A stretch of 64,000 bases of DNA from Notamacropus eugenii (Eukaryota; Chordata; Mammalia; Diprotodontia; Macropodidae): NCBI RefSeq assembly GCF_028372415.1, contig NC_092872.1:14908479-14972478 (forward strand), read 5' to 3'. Positions 53,326 to 63,595 of this stretch are shown here, piece by piece. The first letter of the stretch is position 1. The number at the start of each line of letters is the position of its first letter. A program made the translations under genes and the position numbers. The notes below the pieces were generated by a model that had not been told where the DNA came from, ran no database searches, and saw only the letters and a list, made by a program, of their open reading frames with translations.

Positions 53326-54229
53326 CCCTAGGGTTTGCCTACTAAATCATGAACAGTCTGTATCTGGTTGGACAGAAGGGGTGCTCTATGGGGATAAAAC
53401 CATGGAATTACATAGAAATTTGCATAGGAAAAAAGATACTTTTTAAACCTGTAATTCACAGTAGGAATAGAACTCTTCTTCCCCTTAAAAGGACAGACTA
53501 TATGAGCCTCTGAAAACAAGGGAAGAAGCGGGTGAGGGTGGAGGGCAGCGTAACTTGTCGCTGAAGAAGGAAACACAATTCAATGGGATTTCAGGAGACT
53601 ATCTTGTAAATTAATCTGAGGCTCATATTTTGGGGGCTCTGATTTATATTTTATGATGAGATTGCTTTCTCTGATTCACCCCAGTGCTTCTAGAACATTG
53701 TGACTGAGATTGGGTGAAGAGGTCAGCTCAGAGATACTTTTCTTATTTCAGTTCCATGGTATTAATTTTATGATTTATCTCACCGCTATTGATTGACCGT
53801 ATTCTTTGGTTCTACAGCTGGGGTTTCCCAATTTCTCTGGCAAAGATGTTTCCATGGCAACATGTCACAAGTGAAAGCAAAAACTGTAGAGAAGTTGTCA
53901 GTGGATCACCAACGTGGGGATCAGTCTTTCCTCTAAATTGTTTTGTGGTTCTGATTATTCATTAAATGCACTCATAGAAATCCATTATTTTTCATCTTTC
54001 CACACATGTATATGTATGCACATTATATATATATGTATATGTGTATTTTTATGTTTCATGCTATTTTTCAGAAGTCAGTTATTGTGATCCATCACTTTTC
54101 ACTGAAGGTCTTGAGTGTATCTTCAATGATTTTACAGATACTATACTTGCTCATTAGATCCCATTAGCTTATTATGGTTTAGGGGTATTAGGTGATGATG
54201 AGTTACAAGGTTAGTAAGCAAAACATGAT
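53326..54229. other. Unique DNA
   Basis: About 900 bp without repeat landmarks; short frames on both strands are not supported. Confidence 0.4.
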
Positions 54230-55440
54230 TTTAATGTTAATATTGGTAGATAAGGATAACATCTTCCTCATGGGTGTTAGAATGGATTCCATAAAATGGC
54301 CAAATTTGGGGCTATGAATCATGAGATTTCCAATATGTCAGTATGTAATGTTAATGAGAGTTAAAGACCTTTCCTGCCTATTAATAGGACTCAGGTGGAG
54401 CATATTAAGGGAGACTTGATTAGGGGAGGGTTGTTTTGTAGGAAGGCCCACACCTTTTGTTAATTTCTAATGAGACACCAGGTCACAAGGGGCATGATGC
54501 CCTCAGGCTCTGAAAAGTGTATATATACTCTAAGGTAAGGTTTTGCTTTGGGGACTTACTCTTTGGAAGAAAATTCATGGGCCAGATGAGACTCTGGGTA
54601 GCCATTAAGTAATGCCCCCCCCCCCCAACTTTGAAAACCCAGATATTGGCGCTTCTTTCTCTGGTAACTATGTATGTATGTAATGGTCAGACAGTTGGAT
54701 CTGCCTGTTGATCTGTGATGTATATATTGCTGTGGCAGCAACCAGGGTGGGATTTATTTGTTTGGAGTTATTTCAGGCTAGATTGTGAGTACCTCAGGGT
54801 TCAGTGACCTTTGAGCCCTGATGGTTTACAGCTGTGCTGAATCATGTGGGTTTTGTGCCTGCTGAATCTGAGCCAATCAGAAGCCAAATCTTCATTATAT
54901 ATATACTGGAAGGTTAGTATTTCACTTTAGGGGTTTGCTTATGAGAAGGATCTGGTGATTACCTGGTTGAGACTCTGAGTGGCCATATGTTCAGACCGCC
55001 CCCCCCCCCCCACCTGCTCAGATGTCAAACCTCTCTTGAACCAGAGATGTATGTAAATTGTATAGAAATGTTGCTCTGATTCAGGCAGTAGAGCCCTGTC
55101 TGTTGATTTTGATGCAAATAAAAAGGTTGTTTGTTGAATGGATGGGAGGCTTGGTAACTTTGGGAACATAAAAGATAAAAGGTATGTCTGGAAGCATTTG
55201 TTCGAACTGATTAAAGTGATTGTTGACCCCTCGGAAGTTGCCTTTCCTTTTATAAATGCAGATTTAAGAATCTGTGATAGTATGTTGGGGTGCTTACTGA
55301 AACAATTGCTTATGGTCAGACAGTTAGAAGCCCTGTCTGTTGGTCTTAATTTCTCTGCTTGTATTTTCTCTGTTGGTATTTGTGATTAAAGATTATTGAC
55401 CCTTCAAAAGTAAAAGCAAATCTAAGGACCTGTGCTAGCA
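54230..55440 (+). mobile_element. Cluster of related LTR-like units, fossil
   Basis: At least two, perhaps three, related units lie in the same orientation: about 54480-54740, 54880-55140 and 55190-55440. Units 1 and 2 share a TATA-like start ('tatatatact'), 'gagactctgrgtrgccat'-type text, a poly-C run (54616-54629 and 54999-55012) and a 'gtcagacagtt'-type end. Unit 2 has AATAAA at about 55117. Unit 3 repeats the end part. These look like LTRs of one old retroviral family in tandem or nested, without an internal region. Family and borders are uncertain. Confidence 0.45.
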
Positions 55441-56220
55441 GGCCATCCTGAATGGGGCAGAGTGCTTGCTGCCACACAGTATTGAAAGATTAACTCAGTA
55501 CTCTGCATTTTCTGCCTTAGCCAAGATATTATTCTATATTACTTGCCACTGCAAGCAGGGAGACATTCAAACATAGATACAGCATCTTCATGTTTTGATG
55601 AAGCTTTTCTGACTGTCTGAGCCAGGGAGATGATTTTCATAATTTTAGGAAACCAAAAGTCAAATGCAAGCCACTCCAAGTCAGCTGGGAGATGGAGCTC
55701 CAGCGTTTTGAGATTAATGAGGGTGGATAACACTGGCTTGGCAGGCAGGTAGACTTTCTGAAATATACTAAGAAAGGTCAAACACTGATGTATCCATCAG
55801 GATGAGCAGGTGCTTCTCCGTTGTTCTACTTAGGATGAACAAAGATTTTCACAAGAGAGATTTCTCCTATTCTTAGACACGTCTAGCAATTTCAAGCAGT
55901 GCAGAAGCACATCAGCCTAAGACAGACATGGTTCCACATCAGAATGAGATGAAATTACAGATGTTCTCAATGTTCTGATGGTGCTAATATTTTATGATAG
56001 CTCTTCATGACTTCCTTGTATGAATTCCTTGCCTATCAGTTCCCTGTACTGGAATAGGGAGAGTCATGAGTAATGTGAGGGATTGTAGGACTGGAGTCAG
56101 AAGATACTCTAGAATCAGACACAATTACCTTTGACATTCATGCCTTGGTGGTATGGAGGAGTTATTGTGTTTAATAAAGGTTGATGCACAAGTACTGAGT
56201 CCCGCTGAGCTTCTATTGCA
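55441..56220. other. Unique DNA
   Basis: About 780 bp with no repeat landmark or supported exon. Confidence 0.4.
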
Positions 56221-56224
56221 GAAT

Positions 56225-57345
56225 CCTAGAGATACAGAATCTCAGAGTTGGAAGGGATTTCAAGGGCCATGTGAAGTTTAACATATATCTCAATTTTGAG
56301 CCTCCTCACAGGTGATCATCTTGGCCCTGCTGGAAGACCTCCAGCTAAGGGGAATCTTTGACAATTGATGCTGTTTTGGGATAATTAGCTATTAGATTTT
56401 CCTTACATTGAGGCAATTAGCCTCTCTACAACACCTGCCAATTACTCATAGGTTTTTCTTCTGAAGTCAAAAAGAGGAAGTCCTTAAGACAACAATCTTG
56501 TACCTCCTAAGTCTTATCTTCCCCAACCTAATCATCCCCTGTTCTTTTATCTACCCTCCCTCTGACATGATCTCTGGCCTCTCCACCACTCTAGTTGACT
56601 TTCTTTGAATGAACCCAAGCTTGTCAGTGTCCTGCAGTGGAAAAAGTGCTGGATGTGGAGTCAGAAAGATCTAAGTTTGAACACTGCCTCAGTATTTACT
56701 ATCTGTGTAATCCTGGGCAAGTCCCTTACTTGATGCCTGCCTCAGTTTCATCTGTAAAATGGGGATAACAATAACGCTTTTTTCCCATGGTTGCTGTGAA
56801 GATCAAATGAAATATTTGTAAGGTGCTTTGCAAATCTCAAATTATTGCATAAACGCTAGCTATTAGCTATTATCACTCTAAATAGTATCTGATTGGGTGA
56901 GAGTAGAGTGAGACCATTCCTTTTCTCCTTCAGGATACAATGTCTGTCTTAATGGAACCTAGGATTTGTTGGCTTTTTTCCTGCTGTGTCATACAGTTAA
57001 CTCACATTAATTCATAGACCATTAACAATATCAGAGCGTTCTCATGTGAACTGTCTTGCCACATTCTACCTCTTCCTATGTTTATGTGGTTGATTTTTTT
57101 TGAACCCAGGTGTAGGACTTCACATCTATCTGTATTAAATGGGATCTCTTAGATTCAGCCCATCATTCTAACTAGTTATGATACTTTGAGATTTAACATG
57201 TCATCCATGTTAGCCCAGCTCGTATGAGCTAAAAGGTCGTCTACATGATCTTTTGGGATTTAATATGGCATTAATTTGCTAGCTGTCATGTTATTTGCAA
57301 ATTTGTTATGAATTCCAAATATTTATTTTGGATTTATGATTTGTA
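56225..57345 (-). mobile_element. CR1/L3 LINE 3' region, antisense, with a MIR insert
   Basis: The longest CR1/L3 copy here. It starts at its 3' end ('tctcagagttggaagggatt'), then 'agtccttaagacaacaatct', 'cccaagcttgtcagtgtcc', a MIR insert, and after it 'gatacaatgtctgtcttaat', 'cacatctatctgtattaaat' and 'gtcatgttatttgcaaattt'. A further piece is probably 57820-57905 ('gccaagttgacattgatcca'). Confidence 0.7.
56625..56880 (+). mobile_element. MIR SINE, complete, inside CR1
   Basis: 'gtcctgcagtggaaaaagtg', 'ctggatgtggagtcagaaag', 'aatcctgggcaagtccctta', 'catctgtaaaatggggataa' and 'aggtgctttgcaaatctcaa', ending 'aaacgctagctattagct'. One of the best-preserved MIR copies here. Confidence 0.85.
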
Positions 57346-57365
57346 ATGGTTCTGCATATATTTAT

Positions 57366-57436
57366 ACAGGGAGTACCAAAAGTCTTAGTGCGGTATTTAG
57401 CTATTAAAGCTGCACTAACATTTTTGGGATACTTTA
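57366..57436 (+). mobile_element. Small mariner-like hairpin element (MITE)
   Basis: Ends 'cagggagtaccaaaagtctt' and the inverse of 'aaagtatcccaaaaatgtt', with an inner match 'agtgc'/'gcact', form an imperfect hairpin of about 70 bp flanked by TA. No coding capacity. Confidence 0.65.
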
Positions 57437-57449
57437 CCTATGTACATGT

Positions 57450-57525
57450 TGTCTTACTAGAGAGAATGTAAGCTTCTGGAAGTCGGGGCCTGTTTCATTT
57501 TTGTTTTTCTATCAACAGCTGTTAG
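57450..57525 (+). mobile_element. L2 3' fragment
   Basis: 'gagaatgtaagcttctggaa' and 'gtcggggcctgtttcat'. Confidence 0.45.
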
Positions 57526-57526
57526 T

Positions 57527-57765
57527 ACAGGAGATTCTCTGTTCCATCCTTCATATGGGAACACAGCCGATCTTTCTTTAGTTCATGACAAGTTAACAAA
57601 TGGTAATGTCTATTTAGCACATTTGCAGCCACAGCCACAACTATTTATAGTTTTCTCCCATTAGTGTATGGTCTCTATCCAGAGGAGAGAATTGTAGATT
57701 TACATTTTTCTTGGATTACAAGGAACTGCTTCCTTCTCAGCATAAACTAGATGCTTAGCAAAAGC
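57527..57765. repeat. Duplicated 230-bp sequence, copy A
   Basis: Starts 'caggagattctctgttcc' and ends near 'aaactagatg'. It matches 57968-58195 over its length in the same orientation. I cannot assign it to a known family. Confidence 0.75.
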
Positions 57766-57819
57766 TTTTTGAATTGCTAATTAATCTCTACCTTCATTTG
57801 AGGATAAAACCATTGAAAT

Positions 57820-57908
57820 AACTTAGGACCAAAGAGTGATTCCTGGGGGTACTTTCTGCCAAGTTGACATTGATCCATTTCATTACATTTTTTGGTTTCT
57901 TCTGACAA
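57820..57908 (-). mobile_element. CR1/L3 fragment, antisense
   Basis: 'ttaggaccaaagagtgattc', 'ctgggggtactttctgccaa' and 'gttgacattgatccattt' are the CR1 text expected after 57345. Confidence 0.5.
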
Positions 57909-57967
57909 TATTATTTGACTCTCATAAAAAACCAGGAAAGGGTTATAATTACCAGATTTGACAAGTT

Positions 57968-58195
57968 TCAGGAGATTCTCTGTCACATCCCTTATATGGG
58001 AACATAGCAGATCTCTCTAGTTCATGTCAAATTAACAAATGGTAACACCCATTTAGAAGAGATTTAGCAACCACCACTATTTATACTTTCCCCCCCCATC
58101 ACCATTCCTGGATGGCCTCCATCTTTAGGAGGGAATTGTAGATCTACATATTCCTTGGAATGCAATGAGCTATTTCCCTCTTGGAATCTAGATGA
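57968..58195. repeat. Duplicated 230-bp sequence, copy B
   Basis: Starts 'caggagattctctgtcac', then 'tatatgggaacatagcagat', 'gtcaaattaacaaatggtaa', 'gagggaattgtagatctaca' and ends near 'aatctagatgac'. Parallel to copy A. A 147-codon minus-strand frame (58064-58507) reads through it and into a poly-purine part; it has no family resemblance. Confidence 0.75.
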
Positions 58196-58955
58196 CATCT
58201 CTATGGGAACAACCCCATCCCTGTTACTTAACTTCAAGTGCCCAAAAGCCCCTTTCCTCTTTTCTCCGTGTCTCGTTCTTTTACCTCCAACCTCCTTGCA
58301 CAGGTTAGGTTTTCCCCTTGCTTGTCCAAATTCTTTCCCTTCTTTTTTTTTCTCCTTAGCTTTTTGAAGTACTTCTTTGATTCGTAGCACCTCCTTTTGG
58401 GCTACTTTCCTAGGTTGTGTTGGAGTCCTAGGTGCTAATAGTTGTAAAGCACTTAGCATATTTGGCACATAATAGATGCTATAGAGATACTTATTATTAT
58501 TACTCATAACAAATCACATGGCAAATTTCCTTCTTTGTTGTGCCTGTGCACTGGGATGGTGGCTGTATGGTTGTAAGTTCTGGGACTGACCATGCCAAAG
58601 GTTCGGCTTCTACCTCTTTTAGAAAATCTATATTCCTTTATTTGCTTAGCATGGTACCAGAGTTTCCAGTTGCCTACCAGACTGAATCTTGGTTGGGAAG
58701 GTGACTGACTATCTAATGTCTTGGTTTTCCATAATAAAGGTAGAGTGGTTGATCACATTGTGGATGCATGGATAAGGCGACCTCAGGAGAGAAGCATTCC
58801 TTTACGTAGTTTCAGGAGGAGAGACAATTCTTGTGGCAAAATAGTTGTGAGGCTCTCACTGTTTCTCAGAGACTCTCCATTGAGTATTGGTTAGTATGGA
58901 TGCAAAAACTTCTGAAGTCATGTTGGGTCAGCAGACAGATTATGCAGGTGAGTTC
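58196..58955. other. Mostly unique DNA
   Basis: A MIR 3' end is visible at 58430-58500 ('gtaaagcacttagcatattt', 'ggcacataatagatgctat'). The remainder is not identified. Confidence 0.4.
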
Positions 58956-58959
58956 AGGC

Positions 58960-59292
58960 AACAAAAATATTAGAACTTCATTGGCTAGATAAGAAAGCCA
59001 GGATTCAAAAAAATAATGAACCACATCTATAAGTTATATTGAAAAGAGCTTAATGTAAGTCCTACATGTATTTTAAAGAAAATCACAAGCATAGGATAGA
59101 GAGGATATAATTAAGAAACACTTCATGAACTTTGGGTGGACTTAAAGCTCAACATGAACCAGCAATATTATGTGGTGGCAGTGAGATCTTATGTCGACCC
59201 AATAGGTTCCTATTATCCAAAATAAAGGAGTTGGATTCTTTCTCTCTGCTGCCCTGATCAGACTATATTTGGGGTGTGGTTGGAGGGCAGGT
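58960..59292 (+). mobile_element. CR1/L3 LINE fragment, sense
   Basis: 'cttaaagctcaacatgaacc', 'agcaatattatgtggtggca', 'ggttcctattatccaaaata' and 'ctgctgccctgatcagacta'. It is the same region of the element as 5840-6770. Confidence 0.65.
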
Positions 59293-59970
59293 CATCTTCT
59301 CACAGATCTAGCCCTGTTCAGTTTGCCACACTCACTCAATACACAAAGCCTAGGATACTTGCAGTGTTCTTGGGAGGCAAGTGTCTTGTAACCCTTAAAA
59401 AGGAAGATAAATGGGAATCATTATTTTTAAACATTTGGGTTATCACCTCGCATTCTTCAAATACAACATTGTACTGGAATCTCCCTGCTATACAAATATG
59501 AATTGGTCCAGTTGTGGTTAAGATGGAAAGGAACAGAAAAGTCCCTATGGGAACCAAGCAAAGGTATCCTAGGCAAATTGTCCCTATACTGTCAGTATGA
59601 GCTTTTTTTGTACACAAAAGAGCATTGGAGAAATTCTGCAGAATGGTAAAGGTGTCCACATGTTGCCATTTTAGAAAGATAGAAGGAAAAGTACCAGGAT
59701 CCAAGTTTCTCTGATCCAGAAATTACTCCACAGGAAGGGAACAGCTAATTGGGGGAAGGAAGCAGTTGCTATTGGAAGGTGGCAGCTTTACATTTTTGAA
59801 ATTTTCTCTGTTTGATATTTCTTACAGTCTTAGATTGTTAGGAAAACAGAACTTTGAGATTCCCTCCTTCTGGGGGAATGTGGACACAGGATACCTCCCC
59901 ACCCCCGGATATCCTGGGTGGCCCCAGGATGCAATAGGAACTTACAAAATACAAGGCCATGTATTGGAGG
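59293..59970. other. No recognisable feature
   Basis: The 122-codon minus-strand frame at 59336-59704 and the 101-codon plus frame at 59766-60071 have no family resemblance. Confidence 0.4.
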
Positions 59971-59971
59971 G

Positions 59972-60357
59972 GAAAGACGATGGAAGAAGAGATCTGGATT
60001 TGAATTCTGGTTCTATCACTGAGATCAGTCTTGGGCAAATAACTTCCTCAGTTTTCTCATCAGTCAAATGAAGAGGTTGGAATAGATGATGAGACTCCTT
60101 CCAACTCTGAATCTGTAATAATAATGGCGTTTATGTGGGCTTTAAAGTTTGCAAAGGACTTTACATAATTTCATTTGAGCCTTACAGCAAATCTTAAGAC
60201 AAGAGATATTATCATCCCCATTTTATAGATGAAACTGAGGCATCTAGGTTAAGTGATTTGTTCACAGTGAGGTAGCTAACACCAAGGCAGATGAAACTAA
60301 GGTTTCCTGACTCTAAGAATGGTAGTCTACCCACTATGTGACATAGCTTCTCCTTGA
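59972..60357. mobile_element. MIR3 (sense) abutting an antisense MIR
   Basis: 59972-60118: 'cagtcttgggcaaataactt', 'aatgaagaggttggaataga', 'ccttccaactctgaatctg'. From 60119: 'gtttgcaaaggactttacat', 'ttttatagatgaaactgagg', 'gtttcctgactctaagaatg', 'ctacccactatgtgacatag' in antisense. Confidence 0.75.
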
Positions 60358-61672
60358 GCCTATAAACTATATAATCCTACGGTTACTATTTACGGCTCTC
60401 CAAGAATCACTGGGGACTGAATTTCTCACTGTCTTGGTCTCATGGTCACTGCCTCAGAGGCATTCAGGGAACACTGCAGTCGGGTGCATTCACCCAAGCA
60501 GCAGATAGATGAATTTGTGGACCCTCTTTCCATCACCAATGTGTTCTTCAGGGCTAAGATGCCCCCCACCCCCTCCTTTCCTGCTCTGAATGCTTCTGCA
60601 ATCCTTGTAAAGAAGACCAGGGTAGCTTCTGAGTGGTCACTCCATAAGGAATGCAGACTCAAATATACCTTTGGGTATTTGACTAAGCTATCTAAATCCA
60701 AATGAGGCACAGAAGATGCTTGCAGAAAGATGGAGGGAGTGGGGCATGTGGCATTTGGGCTCCCTGTAATAGCATGGCTGCTTTTAAATATCATAAGCAA
60801 ACTCAATTCTCTTGTTTTTCTAATTCTCAACTCATTTTAATCCATACTTGGCTACTGTAAAATGATGGGAGGCTGGGATCTGTTGTTAGTAGTCTTTTAT
60901 TGCTAAGTTTTTCAGGCTGTACAATGTAAGCAAACTCTTGCTTACCAACAACTCCCCCACCTCTTTAGGATGAAATTGCCTACAGGTGCATCTATGCTTA
61001 TACAGATCTACGTGCCAGTGAGTTACCTTTTACACTGTGCTGCCTGGCTACCCCAGCTGGGAGACTGATGGGACCCACACTCTCACTTACATGCCAAATG
61101 ATGCCAAACTTCAGCTCTCTGCCTCAGTAAAACACAACTCGTCACCTGCAGCTTCCCACAGCTTGCCCTCCTGTTGCATACCTTGATGACATGTATTTCT
61201 TCTCCAGGTGTGATTCCTCTCCCCACATTTATGGTCTCCAGGAGTCAGAGCTGATTACACCTGTATCCTGCTACTCCTTATTCTCTTTAATCCCTTTCCC
61301 TCCTCCACTTCAAGCTTGTACCAGGATCCGATGGCTTCATGCCCCAGCTTTTTAGAGTACAGTTGGAAAGCCACTATCTTGCCAGCCACCATTTTCCAAT
61401 GCTTGTTAGCTCTTGGCTAAATCCTTTAAAAATGGCTACAGAATATGTTGCCTATTAAATTATTCTACCCAGGTGGCTGAATGTATTCAGTCCATGGAGG
61501 GATAAAGCTGCCAAATTATCTATATTACCTCAAAGGGAAACAGAGGAACAGCATAACATTTCCATTAAGATTCTATTGAGTAGATGAAATACTTGCAGTC
61601 TGTCACATCTCAGTTAGTGTACATTGAATCGCTAGAGAAGACTTTGATTCTCAGCAGTTGGAAGCGGTCTCA
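60358..61672. other. Unique DNA, 1.3 kb
   Basis: The longest clearly repeat-poor block together with 11857-13500. A 134-codon minus-strand frame (60426-60830) has an overlapping plus-strand frame, no family resemblance and no strong start context; not called. No splice-site pairs convinced me. Confidence 0.4.
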
Positions 61673-61674
61673 TG

Positions 61675-61862
61675 AACCACATAGGCGGTGCAGTGGATAG
61701 AGATCTGAGTCTGCAATCAGGAAGACCTGAGTTCAAATTCAGCCTCAAACTAATTAGGTGTGTGACTTTGGGCAAGTCACTTAGCCTTTTCAAGCCTCAG
61801 TTTCCTTTTCTGTAAGATGGGAATAATACTAATAATAGCATCTACCTTGTAGGGTTGTTGTA
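61675..61862 (+). mobile_element. tRNA-derived MIR-type SINE, sense
   Basis: 'ggcggtgcagtggatagaga', 'agacctgagttcaaattcag', 'ttgggcaagtcacttagcct', 'cctcagtttccttttctgta' and 'cttgtagggttgttgtaata'. The 3' end has turned into a TA repeat. Confidence 0.8.
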
Positions 61863-61912
61863 ATATATATATGTGATATGTAATATATATATGTTAATAA
61901 TAATTATTATTA
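61860..61912. repeat. TA-rich microsatellite at SINE end
   Basis: 'taatatatatatgtgatatg' type tract. Confidence 0.8.
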
Positions 61913-62685
61913 CCCAGTACCTTGGGAACTTACCTGCAAGCCACCATAGTTTTCTGTTACTACTGGACTTCCTCTGCAAATATATTGCCAGACAAAGAAC
62001 TAGGAAAAACAGAATCAACTCAGCGTCACTTTGCACATAGCTACTGTCTGGGACCTGTGAGGAATCCAGTTTCAACTAAAGCTAGATGTTTGTTAAATAA
62101 TGTGGACTGAGTGTGAGCATCAGCTGAACTTCCTTGCGAGTGGCATATGACAGCTTCTAAGAAAGTTTAACCTGGGGCAACAGCAGACCATGTCTAACCT
62201 AAAGAAGATAAAAGGGGAAAGGCAGTCAGGTAGCTTTCTGTAGTGAAGAGAATTTGTGACGCCTGAGGCTGGACTTGGTGCTCGTTCGCCCAGGTGCTCT
62301 AGCATACTCTTGGGACAAAAGTAAAACCTATCAGGAGAGAGATTGGCTGTGTGGCAAATTGGAGGAGAAACATCTTCCGATGAAGCATCGTACACAGAAA
62401 TAAAGCCATAGGGACGGAAGGAGGCACAGTTTGTAGTAGTCAATCCTGTGGTGGTAGCTGGGAGACTGCTATGGCCGAACATTTTGTGGTCCATCAATCA
62501 GAAGCCTGCTGGGTGCGCGCACGCGTGGGGTTGTGTGTTTGTGTGTGCTCATGTTCATTTACATTGGTTTCTCTATCAAAAATAATGTGTACCTGGTGTA
62601 CAAAGAGAATAACTGGTCATGTACCCTTACATTTTTTTTCAACTAAATCACAGGAGTATAGGAAAACAATATTTTTAGAATTAGA
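61913..62685. other. Unique DNA
   Basis: No repeat landmark. Includes a short alternating purine-pyrimidine run 'gtgcgcgcacgcgtg' near 62514 followed by a TG-rich stretch. Frames of 125 and 128 codons (62120-62497 minus, 62471-62857 plus) overlap in opposite directions and are not supported. Confidence 0.4.
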
Positions 62686-62687
62686 AG

Positions 62688-62835
62688 ATAGAAATAGATT
62701 CATGATATATCGCAGCCTAGAAAGGACCTTAGAGATCATCCAATCCAACCCCTTTATTTTGAAGATGAGTGAAATGAGGCCCAGAAAGGAGTCACGTACT
62801 CTGCCTTGCAAACTTAGACAAAGTCAGAATCAAGA
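62688..62835 (-). mobile_element. MIR3-type SINE, antisense
   Basis: 'cagcctagaaaggaccttag', 'agatcatccaatccaacccc' and 'gaaatgaggcccagaaagga'. Confidence 0.75.
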
Positions 62836-62904
62836 GCGTTCTGAAGCAGATGGTTAAATGTTCAGTGTTTGTACTTCAGAAGTTGACAAATGCTGTGAAC
62901 CACA

Positions 62905-63070
62905 ACTGAATTTGTTGTTTTGATGATTGTCTAGACTAAAGAAAGCAATAGAAAATATGTTAATAATGTGTATTGCATTTAAAAGCGTGTTTTATGTACA
63001 TTCCCCCCTCCCAGACATTTGGTTGTTAAATATTTGCTAACACACCCCTGGACACAACCACAGTAACAGA
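62905..63070. repeat. Unassigned repeat, copy 3 of 3
   Basis: The fullest copy: 'tgatgattgtctagactaaa', 'gttaataatgtgtattgcat', 'ttccccctcccagac'-like text and 'tggttgttaaatatttgct', then 'aacacacccctgg'. Matches 33590-33740 along its length. Confidence 0.6.
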
Positions 63071-63169
63071 GACTAAACTAGAATCAATGTCTTCTGACAC
63101 CTTTTTTCATTATAGAGCGCTGTAGTTCCCAGGGAGATTATGGGTAAGTGATACTTTGCCAAATATTTT

Positions 63170-63595
63170 GCTTAAATTGTGATACATTGTTTATATCACA
63201 GTTCTTTGACCTTCCAACCTATTAAGCCTATCAATATGATATGATTAGTTTAGTATGATTTGCTCTTAGAGAACCCATGATGGCTCCTTTATTTTGATCT
63301 AAATGCTCAAAACCATTTATCCAATAATCTGTTGTAGAATTTTGGCAGGCTTGATGTCAAATTGACTATTTTTCAGTTCTTGGCATTCACCTGTTCAATG
63401 GTCTTGAAAACTGGGACATTTGCCCATCTGTCATGTTCTTTAAGAATTCTCAAACATACTGGCAGTTGTTCTGATATTGCATCCATGAATTCCATCAGTT
63501 CTCTGGATGATTCATTTACACCTGAAAAATTAAATTTGCTTAAAAGAGGTGGGTACGTCATTATTATCTTATTTATTTTTGGCTAAAGATTTTTG
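63170..63595 (-). mobile_element. CR1/L3 LINE, antisense
   Basis: 'ttagagaacccatgatggct', 'ccaataatctgttgtagaat', 'tgatgtcaaattgactattt' and 'catgaattccatcagttctc' follow the CR1/L3 3' coding and UTR order. Short frames on both strands here are relics. Confidence 0.6.

Noticed and set aside
58064-58507. 147-codon minus-strand frame, Lys/Glu-rich in the middle
   Set aside because: Crosses the duplicated sequence B, a pyrimidine-rich tract and a MIR end; no homologous frame in copy A and no known domain.
60426-60830. 134-codon minus-strand frame
   Set aside because: No family resemblance, overlapped by a plus-strand frame, and no splice or promoter context. Could be an exon only if transcript data show it.
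62120-62857. Frames of 125 (minus) and 128 (plus) codons
   Set aside because: The plus frame runs through a MIR3 SINE, the minus frame has no recognisable domain, and the two overlap in opposite directions at one end.
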